From an uncultured Bacteroidota bacterium (lineage in GTDB: Bacteria; Bacteroidota; Bacteroidia; Flavobacteriales; Flavobacteriaceae), in assembly GCA_902526075.1 (NCBI GenBank), contig CABZJM010000004.1:1-64000 (forward strand): 64,000 bases of DNA. The letters are read 5' to 3'. A model generated the notes under the pieces. The model was not told the origin of the DNA and made no database searches. It saw only the letters and a program-made list of their open reading frames with translations. The stretch's first letter is position 1, and each line of letters starts with the position of its first letter. This document shows, piece by piece, positions 11,256-21,900 of this stretch. Both the position numbers and the translations under genes were made by a program.

Positions 11256-11314
11256 TTTTTAATACCAAACTTATAATCAATTCTCATGCCCTATATGGAA
11301 CGCATGCTTAAAGA

Positions 11315-11343
11315 AAGCCCCCGCTTGATTAGGGCGAGGGCTT
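11315..11343 (-). terminator. Putative intrinsic terminator for the 11364..14630 gene
   Basis: On the minus strand AAGCCCTCGC-N9-GCGGGGGCTT (10-bp stem, one wobble) followed by TTCTTT. Confidence 0.6.
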
Positions 11344-11363
11344 ACATTAACTAAAAACTTGAT

Positions 11364-14300
11364 TTAGTCCAGCACTATTGGAGCACCGGCCTCCTCCAAG
11401 ATCTTTCCTACTTTCATTACATTTTCAAAGTAGGCGTCCATTTCAGGTTTTACCCTATTGAACATTTCTTTTGCAATATCAAAGCTTCGCATGTGCGTTT
11501 CTGTTGGGCCGTATGAATTTGGATACCACCCACCTCTAGCAGTAGAAAGCCTATCACTTATGGTTAAAAAGTCTTTTTCACCAATTTCTCCTTTTGCATC
11601 ACTACCACCAACCATTCTGTCTAAAGCGTTCATTGTTTCGGTTAAGTCATAAAGCATTCTGCTTGCCTCAGGAATATTAGTTGTTATTTGCATTAACATC
11701 CCTTGGTATGTAGAAACCCTCGCTTTTGACTTTTCAAATTTATGTTGGTATGATGCGACAACACCCGAAAAGTCAGCCAAGCTTGCATAATATTTATCAT
11801 GCTGCTCTTTCATTGGGTTTGTTAACGTTCCAGATCTAATTTTTTCAACTTCAAGCTCAACAGGTCCAGCAATTTGGCTAACCTCGCCATTTACTCTTTT
11901 CATTAAAAATAAGTCGTATTTTCCTGGGTCCACTTGAGTAGTAATTCCGCCTCCAGAACCTCTCCAACCTCTCCTTGAGCTTCTAGATGTAGCCCTGACA
12001 GTTGTTGGGATAGAGCTTGTAAGGTTCCAATTTACCCGGGAAACACCTTTTCTTAAGGGTCCAGGTATCTTTGATATAATTTCCCCATCCTTATTTTTTA
12101 CAACAAGAATTACTTGGTTTTGCTGCTCAGTCATCTCATCGTCCAAAGCGTCCCAACCAGGGAAAGGAATATCTCCATCTTTTTTAGCCCTTTCAGACTT
12201 TTTTCTTTTGGCCTTCATTGATTCAGGGGCATCTTTTACATAATATGTGATGCTTGCTCCATATTGAGGGTTTTTAGCATAATATGTTTGACCACCATCA
12301 CTACTGGTGCCACCATAAATCTGGTTAAACTGAAGAGCTTTTCTTGGCTCAAAAATAACACCATCATTGGTTAAGTTCTCTTGAGTCATATCCCTTAATG
12401 GACTGTAATCATCAAGTACATAAAAGCTTCTACCGAAAGTAGCTAGCACTAAATCGTTCTCTCTTTTTTGAATGGCTAAGTCTCTTACTGGAATTGTTGG
12501 AAGACCATTAGAAAATTTATGCCAGTTATCACCTTGGTCAAGACTGACGTAGACACCATATTCTGTTCCTAAGAACAATAAATTAGGGTTAACATGATCC
12601 TGAACAATTCTCCAAAGAAGTGTGCCATCAGGGATTCCTTTAGTTATAGAAACCCACTTCTTCCCACCATTTGTTGTCTTGTACATGTATGGTTTATAAT
12701 CTCCAAACTTGTGGTTGTCTAATAAAACATACGCAGTTTCCGTATCATGCAAATCGGCTTTTATATCATTGACAAAAGCACTTGATGGAGTACCAGGAAA
12801 GTTGTCAACTGTCATTTTAGTCCAGTTTTTGCCACCATCCCTGGTGTATTGAATTATTCCGTCATCGGTTCCAGCAAAAAGAATGTTTTCATCAATTCTT
12901 GATTCAGACAATGAGGTTACAGTGTTATATGTTGACATTGCATAAACATCCCACGCATTATCAAAACTTTGCACTCTACCCATGATTGGTAGAGACAATC
13001 TTTCCTCATTTTTTGTAAGATCCCCAGAAACAGCTGTCCAGCTATCACCTCTATTTTCTGATCTCCAAACTCTTTGCGTTCCGAAGTATAATCTTTTAGG
13101 GTCATGATAACTAACTAAAATAGGAGAATCCCAGTTGAACCTTTCATATGGCTCATCGATACCCTCCTGAGGTCTAATACTTACAGCCTCTCCATTGGTC
13201 ATGTCGATTCTGTTTATATATCCTTGTTGAGATTGAGCATAGATAATATCTGGATTTCCAGGCTCAGTAGCAGGCTGGTGTCCATCACCACCTAGTACTA
13301 CAAACCAGTGAGAATTCGAAATTCCGCTGTACTCAAATGTTCTTGATGGCCCTCCCTGAGTGTTATTGTCCTGAGTACCACCATAAATATTATAAAAAGG
13401 CTCAGCATCATCAACAGCTAACTTATAAAATTGAGTCAAAGGAAGGTTTCCTACAAACTTCCAGCTGGCAGAGTCGTCAAATGATTCATAAATACCACCA
13501 TCAGTACCGATTAACATGTAATTCGGATCATTTGCCTTAAAGGTAAGTGAATGATTGTCAGAGTGTTTTTGTCTTTCAGTCATAGTGTAAAAATTCTTTC
13601 CTCCATCATCAGAAACTAACACTCGAACATTCATTAAATAAATTTTATCAAACACATGAGGTGAAGCCACTAATTCTTGATAGTAGTGAGGTCCAGTTCC
13701 GCCAGAAACAGTGTCAGACATTTTTTTCCAGCTTCCACCACTATTATCTGACCTGTATACGGCACCAGCTCTTTTATCAAGCTCTACGGCAGCATAAAGA
13801 ACATTTGGCTTCATCGGAGAAATCGCAAGTCCAATTTTTCCTTTGTTAGACCTTGGAAGTCCTTTATCAATTTTCGACCAATTATCACCACCGTCAACAC
13901 TCTTGTAAAGAGAAGTTCCGGGACCACCACCAATAAGCGCAGCAACATTTCTGTGTTTTTGCCAGCTGGCAGCATAGAGTACATTAGGGTTAGTGGGGTC
14001 AATCACTAGGTCAGTTACACCTGTCCATTCATTTATATCTAAAGTGTTTTTCCAGTTTTTACCACCGTCGATTGTTTTGAATAAACCTCTTTCGCCCCCA
14101 GGACTCCAAAGCGGTCCTTGTGATGCAACCCAAACAGTATTGGGATCATCCGGATGTACTATTATTTTTGAAATATGTTCAGACTTTTTCAAACCCATGT
14201 CCTTCCATGATTTTCCGCCATCCTTACTGTGATATACTCCATGTCCAATACCAACATGTCGCCCACCAACATTTTCACCTGTACCTAACCAAATAGACGC

Positions 14301-14630
14301 ATTATTATGTGGGTCAATAGTGATACATCCTGTAGAGTAAAAAGGCATGTTGTCAGCTAAAGGTGTCCATGTAGTTCCTGAGTTTTCAGTTTTCCAAACA
14401 CCACCAGACCCAACAGCCACGTACCATACATTCTCGTTTTTTGGATCAATTGCAATATCTGCAATTCTTCCTGACATAAATGCAGGCCCAATGCTTCTAA
14501 ATTTAAATGCGTTAAGCGCAGATTTAATAGGGTTTTTATCGTTTTTACCATCTTTAGATCCTTGCCCCATAGTAAAATTGTGAGAGAAAAGGATTGCTAA
14601 AGAAACCAATAATAGTTTCAAATATTTCAT
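11364..14630 (-). CDS. Secreted VPS10/sortilin-like BNR beta-propeller protein (glycosyl hydrolase-like)
   Basis: ORF 11364..14726; likely start at M33 (14630) with signal peptide MKYLKLLLVSLAILFSHNFTMGQG; many S/T-x-D-G-G-x-x-W BNR repeats (SKDGGKSWKDM, TIDGGKNWKNT, SVDGGDNWSKI, TTNGGKKWVSI). Confidence 0.88.
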   Translation of the reverse strand: MKYLKLLLVSLAILFSHNFTMGQGSKDGKNDKNPIKSALNAFKFRSIGPAFMSGRIADIAIDPKNENVWYVAVGSGGVWKTENSGTTWTPLADNMPFYSTGCITIDPHNNASIWLGTGENVGGRHVGIGHGVYHSKDGGKSWKDMGLKKSEHISKIIVHPDDPNTVWVASQGPLWSPGGERGLFKTIDGGKNWKNTLDINEWTGVTDLVIDPTNPNVLYAASWQKHRNVAALIGGGPGTSLYKSVDGGDNWSKIDKGLPRSNKGKIGLAISPMKPNVLYAAVELDKRAGAVYRSDNSGGSWKKMSDTVSGGTGPHYYQELVASPHVFDKIYLMNVRVLVSDDGGKNFYTMTERQKHSDNHSLTFKANDPNYMLIGTDGGIYESFDDSASWKFVGNLPLTQFYKLAVDDAEPFYNIYGGTQDNNTQGGPSRTFEYSGISNSHWFVVLGGDGHQPATEPGNPDIIYAQSQQGYINRIDMTNGEAVSIRPQEGIDEPYERFNWDSPILVSYHDPKRLYFGTQRVWRSENRGDSWTAVSGDLTKNEERLSLPIMGRVQSFDNAWDVYAMSTYNTVTSLSESRIDENILFAGTDDGIIQYTRDGGKNWTKMTVDNFPGTPSSAFVNDIKADLHDTETAYVLLDNHKFGDYKPYMYKTTNGGKKWVSITKGIPDGTLLWRIVQDHVNPNLLFLGTEYGVYVSLDQGDNWHKFSNGLPTIPVRDLAIQKRENDLVLATFGRSFYVLDDYSPLRDMTQENLTNDGVIFEPRKALQFNQIYGGTSSDGGQTYYAKNPQYGASITYYVKDAPESMKAKRKKSERAKKDGDIPFPGWDALDDEMTEQQNQVILVVKNKDGEIISKIPGPLRKGVSRVNWNLTSSIPTTVRATSRSSRRGWRGSGGGITTQVDPGKYDLFLMKRVNGEVSQIAGPVELEVEKIRSGTLTNPMKEQHDKYYASLADFSGVVASYQHKFEKSKARVSTYQGMLMQITTNIPEASRMLYDLTETMNALDRMVGGSDAKGEIGEKDFLTISDRLSTARGGWYPNSYGPTETHMRSFDIAKEMFNRVKPEMDAYFENVMKVGKILEEAGAPIVLD

Positions 14631-14740
14631 GTAATTAATTTTTTGTTTTGTCCACTTAAGTCTTACACTGTTTGCAAGACGGCTTGCTAAAATACGAATT
14701 TTTTGTAAAATTTTAAACCTGTACAAAAACCACTTAATTT

Positions 14741-15883
14741 TTATTCAAAAAGTTCTTTAGGAATCGAAGGAAATAAACGAAGAGCATTTTTGTAATATAC
14801 CTTCTTTAATACTTCATCCGGAAGGTTTAATCCGTACATTTTCCAAAAAGCATGTCGTTTTCTAAAATAGTTAAAGTATTCATCATCAGACTCTAGAACC
14901 CTAAAGTACGTGTAAAACTCCTCCTTGTTGTAAGAGTCTTTCCCGAACATAATTCTGTCCTGGTAATCAATGAAAAATTGACGAGCAGTCTTTGGCTGTC
15001 TACCCAGCTCTGCTATAACAGCCCCAAACTCTGTGACAACATTTGGGAATTTATCTAGGTGATCACCAAGTCTTTTCAAATCATTACCCATCCAGCCAAA
15101 ATGTGCGTTGATAAATATGGTATTTTTGTGGCTTTCAAAAACTGTATGCTGCTCTTTAATAATATCCTCAAAAGGCGGTATAAAATCGGAGTCACCGTAA
15201 AATCTGTTAGGTTTTTCTTTTAACTCAAACCATCTTTCGTTTTGATTATTCTTAGGCAGCCAAAACTGAAACGGATCAGCAGAGTGGATTAACACTGGAA
15301 TGCCTAACTCACCACAAACATCCCATATTGGCCCTAACCTTTTGTCATCAACTCTGACTCTTTTTCCTTTGGAATCTTTATTGGTTAGGCCCAATCCTTT
15401 ATATACTTTCAATCCGATAGCGCCTTTGGCAACAGCTCTTCTTATTGCATTTACTTGAGCTTCGACATGAGCAGCTTTATCTGCATTGTCAAAATCAACA
15501 TTTACAAATAAGCCTATTCGACCAGGCTGATTCTCTGCTATGTTTTTTATTGACTCGTCAAAATACAGGTCTTTAGCTGCTTGAGGTCCAAACCCGGAAC
15601 CACTAAGGTTAACAATGTAACCCATATTTATTTCATCCATTTCCGCCACAAGCTCGTTAAGATCCATTACAGGCATATTCCACAAGTGACTATGAACATC
15701 TATAAATGTGTATTTTGACTTTTTAATCACTTCACCCTCTACAATTAAAGATGAGGGTGGGTCGTAGTCTTCAAAGCTCATTATGTTTTGTTTGTTGTGT
15801 ATTATATCAATTGCAAAGTAAATAGCAAAAGTTACAATAAGAATAAATGATATAATTTTAAAAAGGTTTTTTAGGCTAAACAT
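14741..15883 (-). CDS. Membrane-anchored amidohydrolase (metal-dependent hydrolase)
   Basis: 380 aa, N-terminal TM; TFIDVHSHLWNMPVMDLNELV, INAHFGWMGNDLKRLGDHL, MFGKDSYNKEEFYTYF. Confidence 0.85.
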   Translation of the reverse strand: MFSLKNLFKIISFILIVTFAIYFAIDIIHNKQNIMSFEDYDPPSSLIVEGEVIKKSKYTFIDVHSHLWNMPVMDLNELVAEMDEINMGYIVNLSGSGFGPQAAKDLYFDESIKNIAENQPGRIGLFVNVDFDNADKAAHVEAQVNAIRRAVAKGAIGLKVYKGLGLTNKDSKGKRVRVDDKRLGPIWDVCGELGIPVLIHSADPFQFWLPKNNQNERWFELKEKPNRFYGDSDFIPPFEDIIKEQHTVFESHKNTIFINAHFGWMGNDLKRLGDHLDKFPNVVTEFGAVIAELGRQPKTARQFFIDYQDRIMFGKDSYNKEEFYTYFRVLESDDEYFNYFRKRHAFWKMYGLNLPDEVLKKVYYKNALRLFPSIPKELFE

Positions 15884-15887
15884 AATA

Positions 15888-16424
15888 TTATTCTATGGGG
15901 ATTGAAATATTAGTTCTATCCCACATTAAACGCATGTTCACAAAACTTGAGTCTTGTAAAAAATCAACAGTTAGCTGTTCTAGTGTTTTTTCCATCGGTT
16001 TTACATTAACAGAGGTTTTGAGCACATCAAATTTTGGGTCAGGTTGTTTTATTGCAAAAAATACGTCACTTTTTGAGCTTAGGGTGACAGTCCAGCTGTT
16101 TTCATAAGGAAAGGTAAAAAGGGCATATTTACCCGCCTTTAACTTCTCCCCATTAAATAAAACATCAGAGGAGGTTTCGAATGTTGTCGCAGCATTAGCC
16201 CCAGTTCTCCAGTATTTTCCATAAGGTACTAAAGCCCCATCTTCTTCTAAACCAAAGATTAGTCTGTCTTTTTTGTATGGGCGACTGTAAACTACCTCAA
16301 AGCTCGCATCATCTGAATTGTAAACAACAGTATCCTTAGGGCTTACAGGGTTGACCAGAATATATACTACATAACCAATAAAAGCCAAAACTAACACTAC
16401 AACTATTTTTAATACATTTTTCAT
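15888..16424 (-). CDS. DUF2911-like protein
   Basis: 178 aa, N-terminal TM/signal; GALVPYGKYWRTGANAATTFETSSDVLFNGEKLKAGKYALFTFP is the DUF2911 signature. Confidence 0.88.
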   Translation of the reverse strand: MKNVLKIVVVLVLAFIGYVVYILVNPVSPKDTVVYNSDDASFEVVYSRPYKKDRLIFGLEEDGALVPYGKYWRTGANAATTFETSSDVLFNGEKLKAGKYALFTFPYENSWTVTLSSKSDVFFAIKQPDPKFDVLKTSVNVKPMEKTLEQLTVDFLQDSSFVNMRLMWDRTNISIPIE

Positions 16425-16435
16425 TTTATATTATT

Positions 16436-17023
16436 TTAATTTTTTTTATTGAATCTAGCAAGATACTTGCCAATCATATCAAACTCTATATTAACTATAT
16501 CTCCTTCTCTAAGTTCTTTAAAAGAGGTGTTTTCATAAGTGTATGGTATAATTGTGACCTTAAAAGTATTTTTTACGACATCAAAAACCGTAAGGCTAAC
16601 TCCGTTAATGCAGATTGACCCCTTTTCGATTAACAGCATTTCATTTTTAATATCAAATTCAAATTTGTAAATCCAGCTTCCATCATTAACAGAGACCTTT
16701 ATGCATTTTGCAACCCCATCTACATGACCTTGGACAAGATGACCGTCCAGCCTTTCGCCAAGTTTCATTGCACGTTCAAGATTTATCAGATTGTCAACTG
16801 AAAAATTTTTGAGAGATGATTTATCTAATGTTTCTTTAACTGCTGTTACCGTGTGGGTATTGTCGCTTTTTTCAGTCACGGTTAAACAAACCCCATTGTG
16901 AGAGACGCTTTGATCAATTTTAAGTTCTTTACTTATTTCGCTCTCAATTGTGAAATCAATGTTTCCACGATCAGCTTTAACACTTGTAATTTTTCCTAAA
17001 CTTTCTATGATTCCTGTAAACAT
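16436..17023 (-). CDS. ribE: Riboflavin synthase alpha subunit
   Basis: 195 aa; MFTGIIESLGKI, SVSHNGVCLTVTE, ERLDGHLVQGHVDGVA, GSICINGVSLTVFDV. Confidence 0.97.
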   Translation of the reverse strand: MFTGIIESLGKITSVKADRGNIDFTIESEISKELKIDQSVSHNGVCLTVTEKSDNTHTVTAVKETLDKSSLKNFSVDNLINLERAMKLGERLDGHLVQGHVDGVAKCIKVSVNDGSWIYKFEFDIKNEMLLIEKGSICINGVSLTVFDVVKNTFKVTIIPYTYENTSFKELREGDIVNIEFDMIGKYLARFNKKN

Positions 17024-17079
17024 TATGTCTCTTTATTTTGATAAATTTACAGAAATATTAGGATATAGCTAAAATCAAA

Positions 17080-18120
17080 TTGAAAGATAAAAAAAAGCAT
17101 ATAAAAGTAGGGTTTACAACAGGCGATATGAATGGAGTTGGGCCTGAAATTCTTTTGAATTCTCTTCGTAACACTGAGCTGCTATCTTTTTGTATCCCAG
17201 TTATATACGGCCCACTTAAAAGCTTAAACCACACTTTGACCCATCTAGGATTTGACATGTCATTTAAAAGAATAAGTTCTGCTAAACAATCTAAAGAAGG
17301 TAAAATCAATGTAGTTGATTGTTTTAATAATATTCCTCAAATTACATTTGGAGCTTTAAACAAAGAAGTTGGATATGCTGCTTTTGAGTCGATTAAAATG
17401 GGGGTTAAGGATTTGAAAGAGGGTAAAATTGATGTTTTGGTCACCCCCCCTATTAATAAAGAGGCCATACACTCAGATGATTTTCCGTTTATGGGTCACA
17501 CAGATTATATTGATAGTGAGATTGAGGGTCGCTCAACTATGATGATGGTTTCAAATGAGTTGCGAGTTGCATTATTGACCGAACATATTCCACTATCCAG
17601 GGTTACAGATTTAATTACAACTGAACTTGTTGAAAATAAAGTTAATGCCTTGAACGAAACACTGATGAGAGACTTTCAAATAGAGCGACCAAAAATTGCG
17701 ATTCTTTCAATTGACCCCCATGTGGGCGACGGAGGTGTAATTGCAGAAAATGATAAAAAATTAGTTATTCCCGCCATTAAGAAAACACATGACTCTGGGG
17801 TTCTGGTTTACGGCCCTTTTTCTGCTGATAGTTTTTTTGGATCAGGTGAGTATAAGAAATACGATTTAACTATTGCAGCATTTCACGATCAAGGCCTTAT
17901 TCCCTTTAAAACCCTTTCTTTTGGAGTGGGTGTAAATTACACATCTGGTTTAGAAAAAATTAGAACATCTCCAGATCACGGAACAGCATATTCAATCGCT
18001 GGAAAAGGTATCGCATCTATAGATTCATTTTTATCATCAATTTATCTTGCAGTTGATATTTACAGAAGAAGAAAGATTTATGATGAGTTTTTTGAAAACA
18101 AAATAGAAACATCACATTAA
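17080..18120 (+). CDS. pdxA: 4-hydroxythreonine-4-phosphate dehydrogenase
   Basis: 346 aa, TTG start; VGFTTGDMNGVGPEI, MGHTDYI, AFHDQGLIPFKTLSFGVGVNYTSGLEKIRTSPDHGTAY. Confidence 0.97.
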   Translation: MKDKKKHIKVGFTTGDMNGVGPEILLNSLRNTELLSFCIPVIYGPLKSLNHTLTHLGFDMSFKRISSAKQSKEGKINVVDCFNNIPQITFGALNKEVGYAAFESIKMGVKDLKEGKIDVLVTPPINKEAIHSDDFPFMGHTDYIDSEIEGRSTMMMVSNELRVALLTEHIPLSRVTDLITTELVENKVNALNETLMRDFQIERPKIAILSIDPHVGDGGVIAENDKKLVIPAIKKTHDSGVLVYGPFSADSFFGSGEYKKYDLTIAAFHDQGLIPFKTLSFGVGVNYTSGLEKIRTSPDHGTAYSIAGKGIASIDSFLSSIYLAVDIYRRRKIYDEFFENKIETSH

Positions 18121-18140
18121 CTTAAATCAGGATTTTCTTG

Positions 18141-18169
18141 TTGACTTTTTAAGAAAATTTATATATTTG
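18141..18169 (+). promoter_or_regulatory. Bacteroidota-type promoter upstream of the DUF177-rpmF pair
   Basis: TTG (18141-18143) and TATATTTG (18162-18169; full match to TAnnTTTG), 18-nt spacing, 20 nt before the ATG. Confidence 0.6.
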
Positions 18170-18189
18170 CTCGCTTTAAAATTTTAGAG

Positions 18190-18708
18190 ATGAAGCCAAA
18201 CAGCAAATATAAAATTGATTTTGCAGGTTTAAAGATTGGAAACCATCATTTTAATTTTAATGCAGACAAAAAGTTCTTTGATAGATTTAATTTTTCTGAT
18301 TTTAATGATGTTTCCGCAAATATTGACATTGACTTAGCAAAAAAATCAACATTACTTGAATTGGGGCTTGTCTTAAAAGGGGTTGTAAATGTAAACTGTG
18401 ATTTAACTAATGAGCCTTTTGATTTCGAAATAAAACACAAAGCATCTCTTGTGGTGAAGTTTGGTCAAGAATATAACGATGAGGATGACGAAATACTTGT
18501 TTTACCTCATGGGGAGCATAAGCTTTACGTTGATCAGTACATATTTGAATTGATTGTATTATCTTTACCGCCTAAGAGGATTCATCCTGGTGTTGAAGAT
18601 GGAAGCTTAAAGTCAGAAATATTAGAGATATTGGAAGATCTTAAACCAAAAGAAAATAGTAATTTAGCAGATCCCAGATGGGAACAGTTAAAAAGTTTAA
18701 AAAAATAA
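18190..18708 (+). CDS. YceD/DUF177 family protein
   Basis: 172 aa; located directly upstream of rpmF; VNVNCDLTNEPFDFEIKHKASLVVKFG and LPPKRIHPG. Confidence 0.9.
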   Translation: MKPNSKYKIDFAGLKIGNHHFNFNADKKFFDRFNFSDFNDVSANIDIDLAKKSTLLELGLVLKGVVNVNCDLTNEPFDFEIKHKASLVVKFGQEYNDEDDEILVLPHGEHKLYVDQYIFELIVLSLPPKRIHPGVEDGSLKSEILEILEDLKPKENSNLADPRWEQLKSLKK

Positions 18709-18719
18709 AATAGTTTACA

Positions 18720-18920
18720 ATGGCACATCCAAAAAGAAAAACATCAAAAACTAGAAGAAATAAAAGAAGAACCCATTATAAGGCTGAGATGCCACAGGTT
18801 GCTGTTTGCTCTAAAACTGGTGAAAGTCATTTATACCACAGAGCTTACTGGCATGAAGGTAAACTATATTACAGAGGTAAGGTTCTGTTAGATAACGCTG
18901 TAGATCCTGTAGATCAATAG
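18720..18920 (+). CDS. rpmF: 50S ribosomal protein L32
   Basis: 66 aa; [55 protein letters not shown]. Confidence 0.98.
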   Translation: MAHPKRKTSKTRRNKRRTHYKAEMPQVAVCSKTGESHLYHRAYWHEGKLYYRGKVLLDNAVDPVDQ

Positions 18921-18959
18921 CCAATCATAATCTTTAAAATTCAAACATAATTTTGTAAT

Positions 18960-21900
18960 CTATATTTTTACTCTGTTATCGTCGGAGTTTGTGTCGATTA
19001 ACTTATTGTATGGATCAACACCAACTTCCACGGGTTTTTTATCAAGGATAATTGAAAGCTTATTATTAATTGATGTTATTTTATGTTTTTTTAAATAAAG
19101 CTCATTGTCATCATTTTCTCCAAAAACTCCCACATCAATATAGTCCTCCAGGTAAACCGAATACTGAGGTTTTTTCATTTCTTCTGACTGGAAGTAAATT
19201 GAGTCTATTTCCCTATCCCCGTAAAACATTTTCCCTTTTTCATCATTTCTGTACTTACTAACGTTAAACTCTAAATCAAGTTGAAACTTTCCATTTTCCA
19301 GTTCTTTGGATTTAGCAGAAATAACCTTGTTTTCATACAAAGTTATTGTTTCAAACATGTCTTTAATTACATAACTAAGTGAATCAGGAGTTACCTTTTT
19401 TAACTCATTTACAAGTTCGATAGATGTTGTATATGGTGGCTCCTGAAACGCGGTTTTTTTAACATATGTAGAAAGAGCTTGGTTGAGGGTATTTTCGCCA
19501 ATATAATCACTTAGTGCATAAAATATAAGAGAGCCCTTTTGATAATGGATATATCCTTGTCCGTCATTATACATTAATGCATTCTCTCGTTTTCTTTCAA
19601 AAGTCCTGTCAGTAAGATACGTGTCTAGTGATCGCTTTAAAAACTTTCTCATTTTGTTTTTTCCATTTACACTTTCTATTATTTTAAGTGAAACATATTC
19701 GGATAAACTCTCAGACAGCATTGTTGACCCCAGCACGTCAGCCCCAATTACTTGGTGGGCCCACCATTGGTGAGCAATTTCATGCGCGGTTACATAAAAT
19801 GGGTAATCATTACCACCTTCTTCGGAATCATCAACATCTGCAATAAATCCTATAGTTTCGGAAAAAGGAATTGTATTTGGAAATGACTGTGCAAATGTTC
19901 CTGCTGTTCTTGGAAATTCAATAATTCTTGCCTGTTTGTGTTGATATGGGCTGAAGTTTTCTGAACAATACTCTAGAGCGGCCTTCATGCCTTTCATCAT
20001 TCTGTCGAGGTTATATTCGTGTCCTTTATGATAATAAATTTCAAGATTCACATCTCTCCACTTGTCTTTTAGAACCTCATATCTTGCAGAATTAAATGCG
20101 TAAAAATTTAAAATTTTACTATCCATCTTGTAATGAAAATATCTTCTGTCATTTTCTATCCACTCTTTTTGAAGGTAGCCAGGAGCGATTGCAATTTGAT
20201 CTTTAGAGGTGCTTACAACAGCCTCAAAGTCAATCCAGTCAGAATCTCTAGAAATGTATGTGTTGCCTAGTGCTGTAGAATCTGATGGATGAGGCTTTAG
20301 TTCATTGGGTGGAAGGCCGTATTTTTCCCTTGTCTTATCATCTCTCAACTCGCCTCCACTATATCCAAGGGAAGGAAATAATGTAAAATTGTTAATGAAA
20401 GTACCATTATAAACAACAGAAGAGTTATTTCGTAGTGTCGTGTTAGGCTTGTTTTTCACAGTAAAAGCTAAGCTCAGTGAATCTCCAGGTTTTAGAGGTT
20501 TTTCTAACTTATAAATATCAAAATTATAGACAGTGTCTTCTAAAACCAGTGTATTGGCATTATCAAACTTAAATGTATTAATTGCGCTGTTATGATCTAA
20601 GAATATACTGTCAATCGATTTCGAGCTTTTGTTTACCATGGTGTATTTTCCGGAGGCACTAATGTCCCTTGTGTTTGGGAAAATATCAACATTAACATTT
20701 ACAGAGACAATTCTTGGTTGGGCATAATTTTCAAATTTCTTATATTTTTTCTCCCATTCAACAGTCTCAATTTCACTTTCTTTAGATGACTTTCGAATAT
20801 TTAAAATATTATTTACATAATAAATATATCCACCGATTGAAATAAAAAGAATTGTAAAAACAGAGATAAAAAAAGGAATAACACCTCTGAACCTGTTTTT
20901 AGCAATTTTGAATTTTTCAACTGCGCTTGAAACATACCCACGATTATAAAATAAAAGAGTAAGAATGTAGAACACAACACCTAAGCACAACCAATAAAAC
21001 TTATATATGTAGTATCTGTTTAAGCCAGAACCATATCCATTCATATCAGAATATGAAAAACCAGGACCTTGACTGTATTTAAAAATTGCCTGTTCAATTC
21101 CTGCTAAGTTTGTAAGAGGAATCCCTATGAAAAGAACAATCATTACAAACAGTCCCAGGAATGGGTTTGGTATTAAAGCTTGTATCAGGAAAGATAAAAG
21201 CGCCCAAATTATATAATAGATAAGGTTAAGTGCAATTAGCTCATGTAGATATAAGCCTATTTGAAAGTCATAGTATCCTTGAAAGGTTTGAAAAATGACA
21301 CCTGAAACCATGACAAGGGATAATAACACTATTTGCATTTTCACTATGGCTAAAAACTTTGACCCATACAAAACCCAAATAGGGGCAGGAGTAGTATCAA
21401 TAAGCTGGCTAATGTTTGATATTCTTGACCTGTGAATTAAAAGGCCTGCGTATAAAAAGGTACAAATGTTTATTGCTAGAGTGAATGAGTTTCCCACCTG
21501 TAATATTCTCCAGGTTCTTGGCAGTGTTGCAGTTCCAAAAATATTACCAAGCTCAAAAAGACCTATTAGCTGAATTAATAATCCAACTAAAACAATTGAA
21601 ATAAATGGCCAGCTTTTAATTATATACAAGAAGTCAACGTTTGAGAGCTTCCATAATAAGCTTAGTTTCGTACTCTTGGAAAAACTCAGATTGACTTTGG
21701 GAAGCAATATTTTGGTTATTCCACCAAAATTAGACTTGATAAATCTAGTTGAATTTTTTTTACCAAATGAAAACGAAAATGCGTTTTGACTAAACGAAAA
21801 CAATTTATATATGCCAGCAAAAATAAAGGATGCAATACTCATCCAGATGAGCCTGTTGTAGACTACAATTTCTTTAATTGGAATATATAACTCGTTTTGT

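Noticed and set aside
13337-13540. Several plus-strand ORFs antisense to the BNR propeller gene (13337, 13661, 13993, 14347)
   Set aside because: Short, overlapping a well-supported gene, no recognisable motifs; typical six-frame noise.
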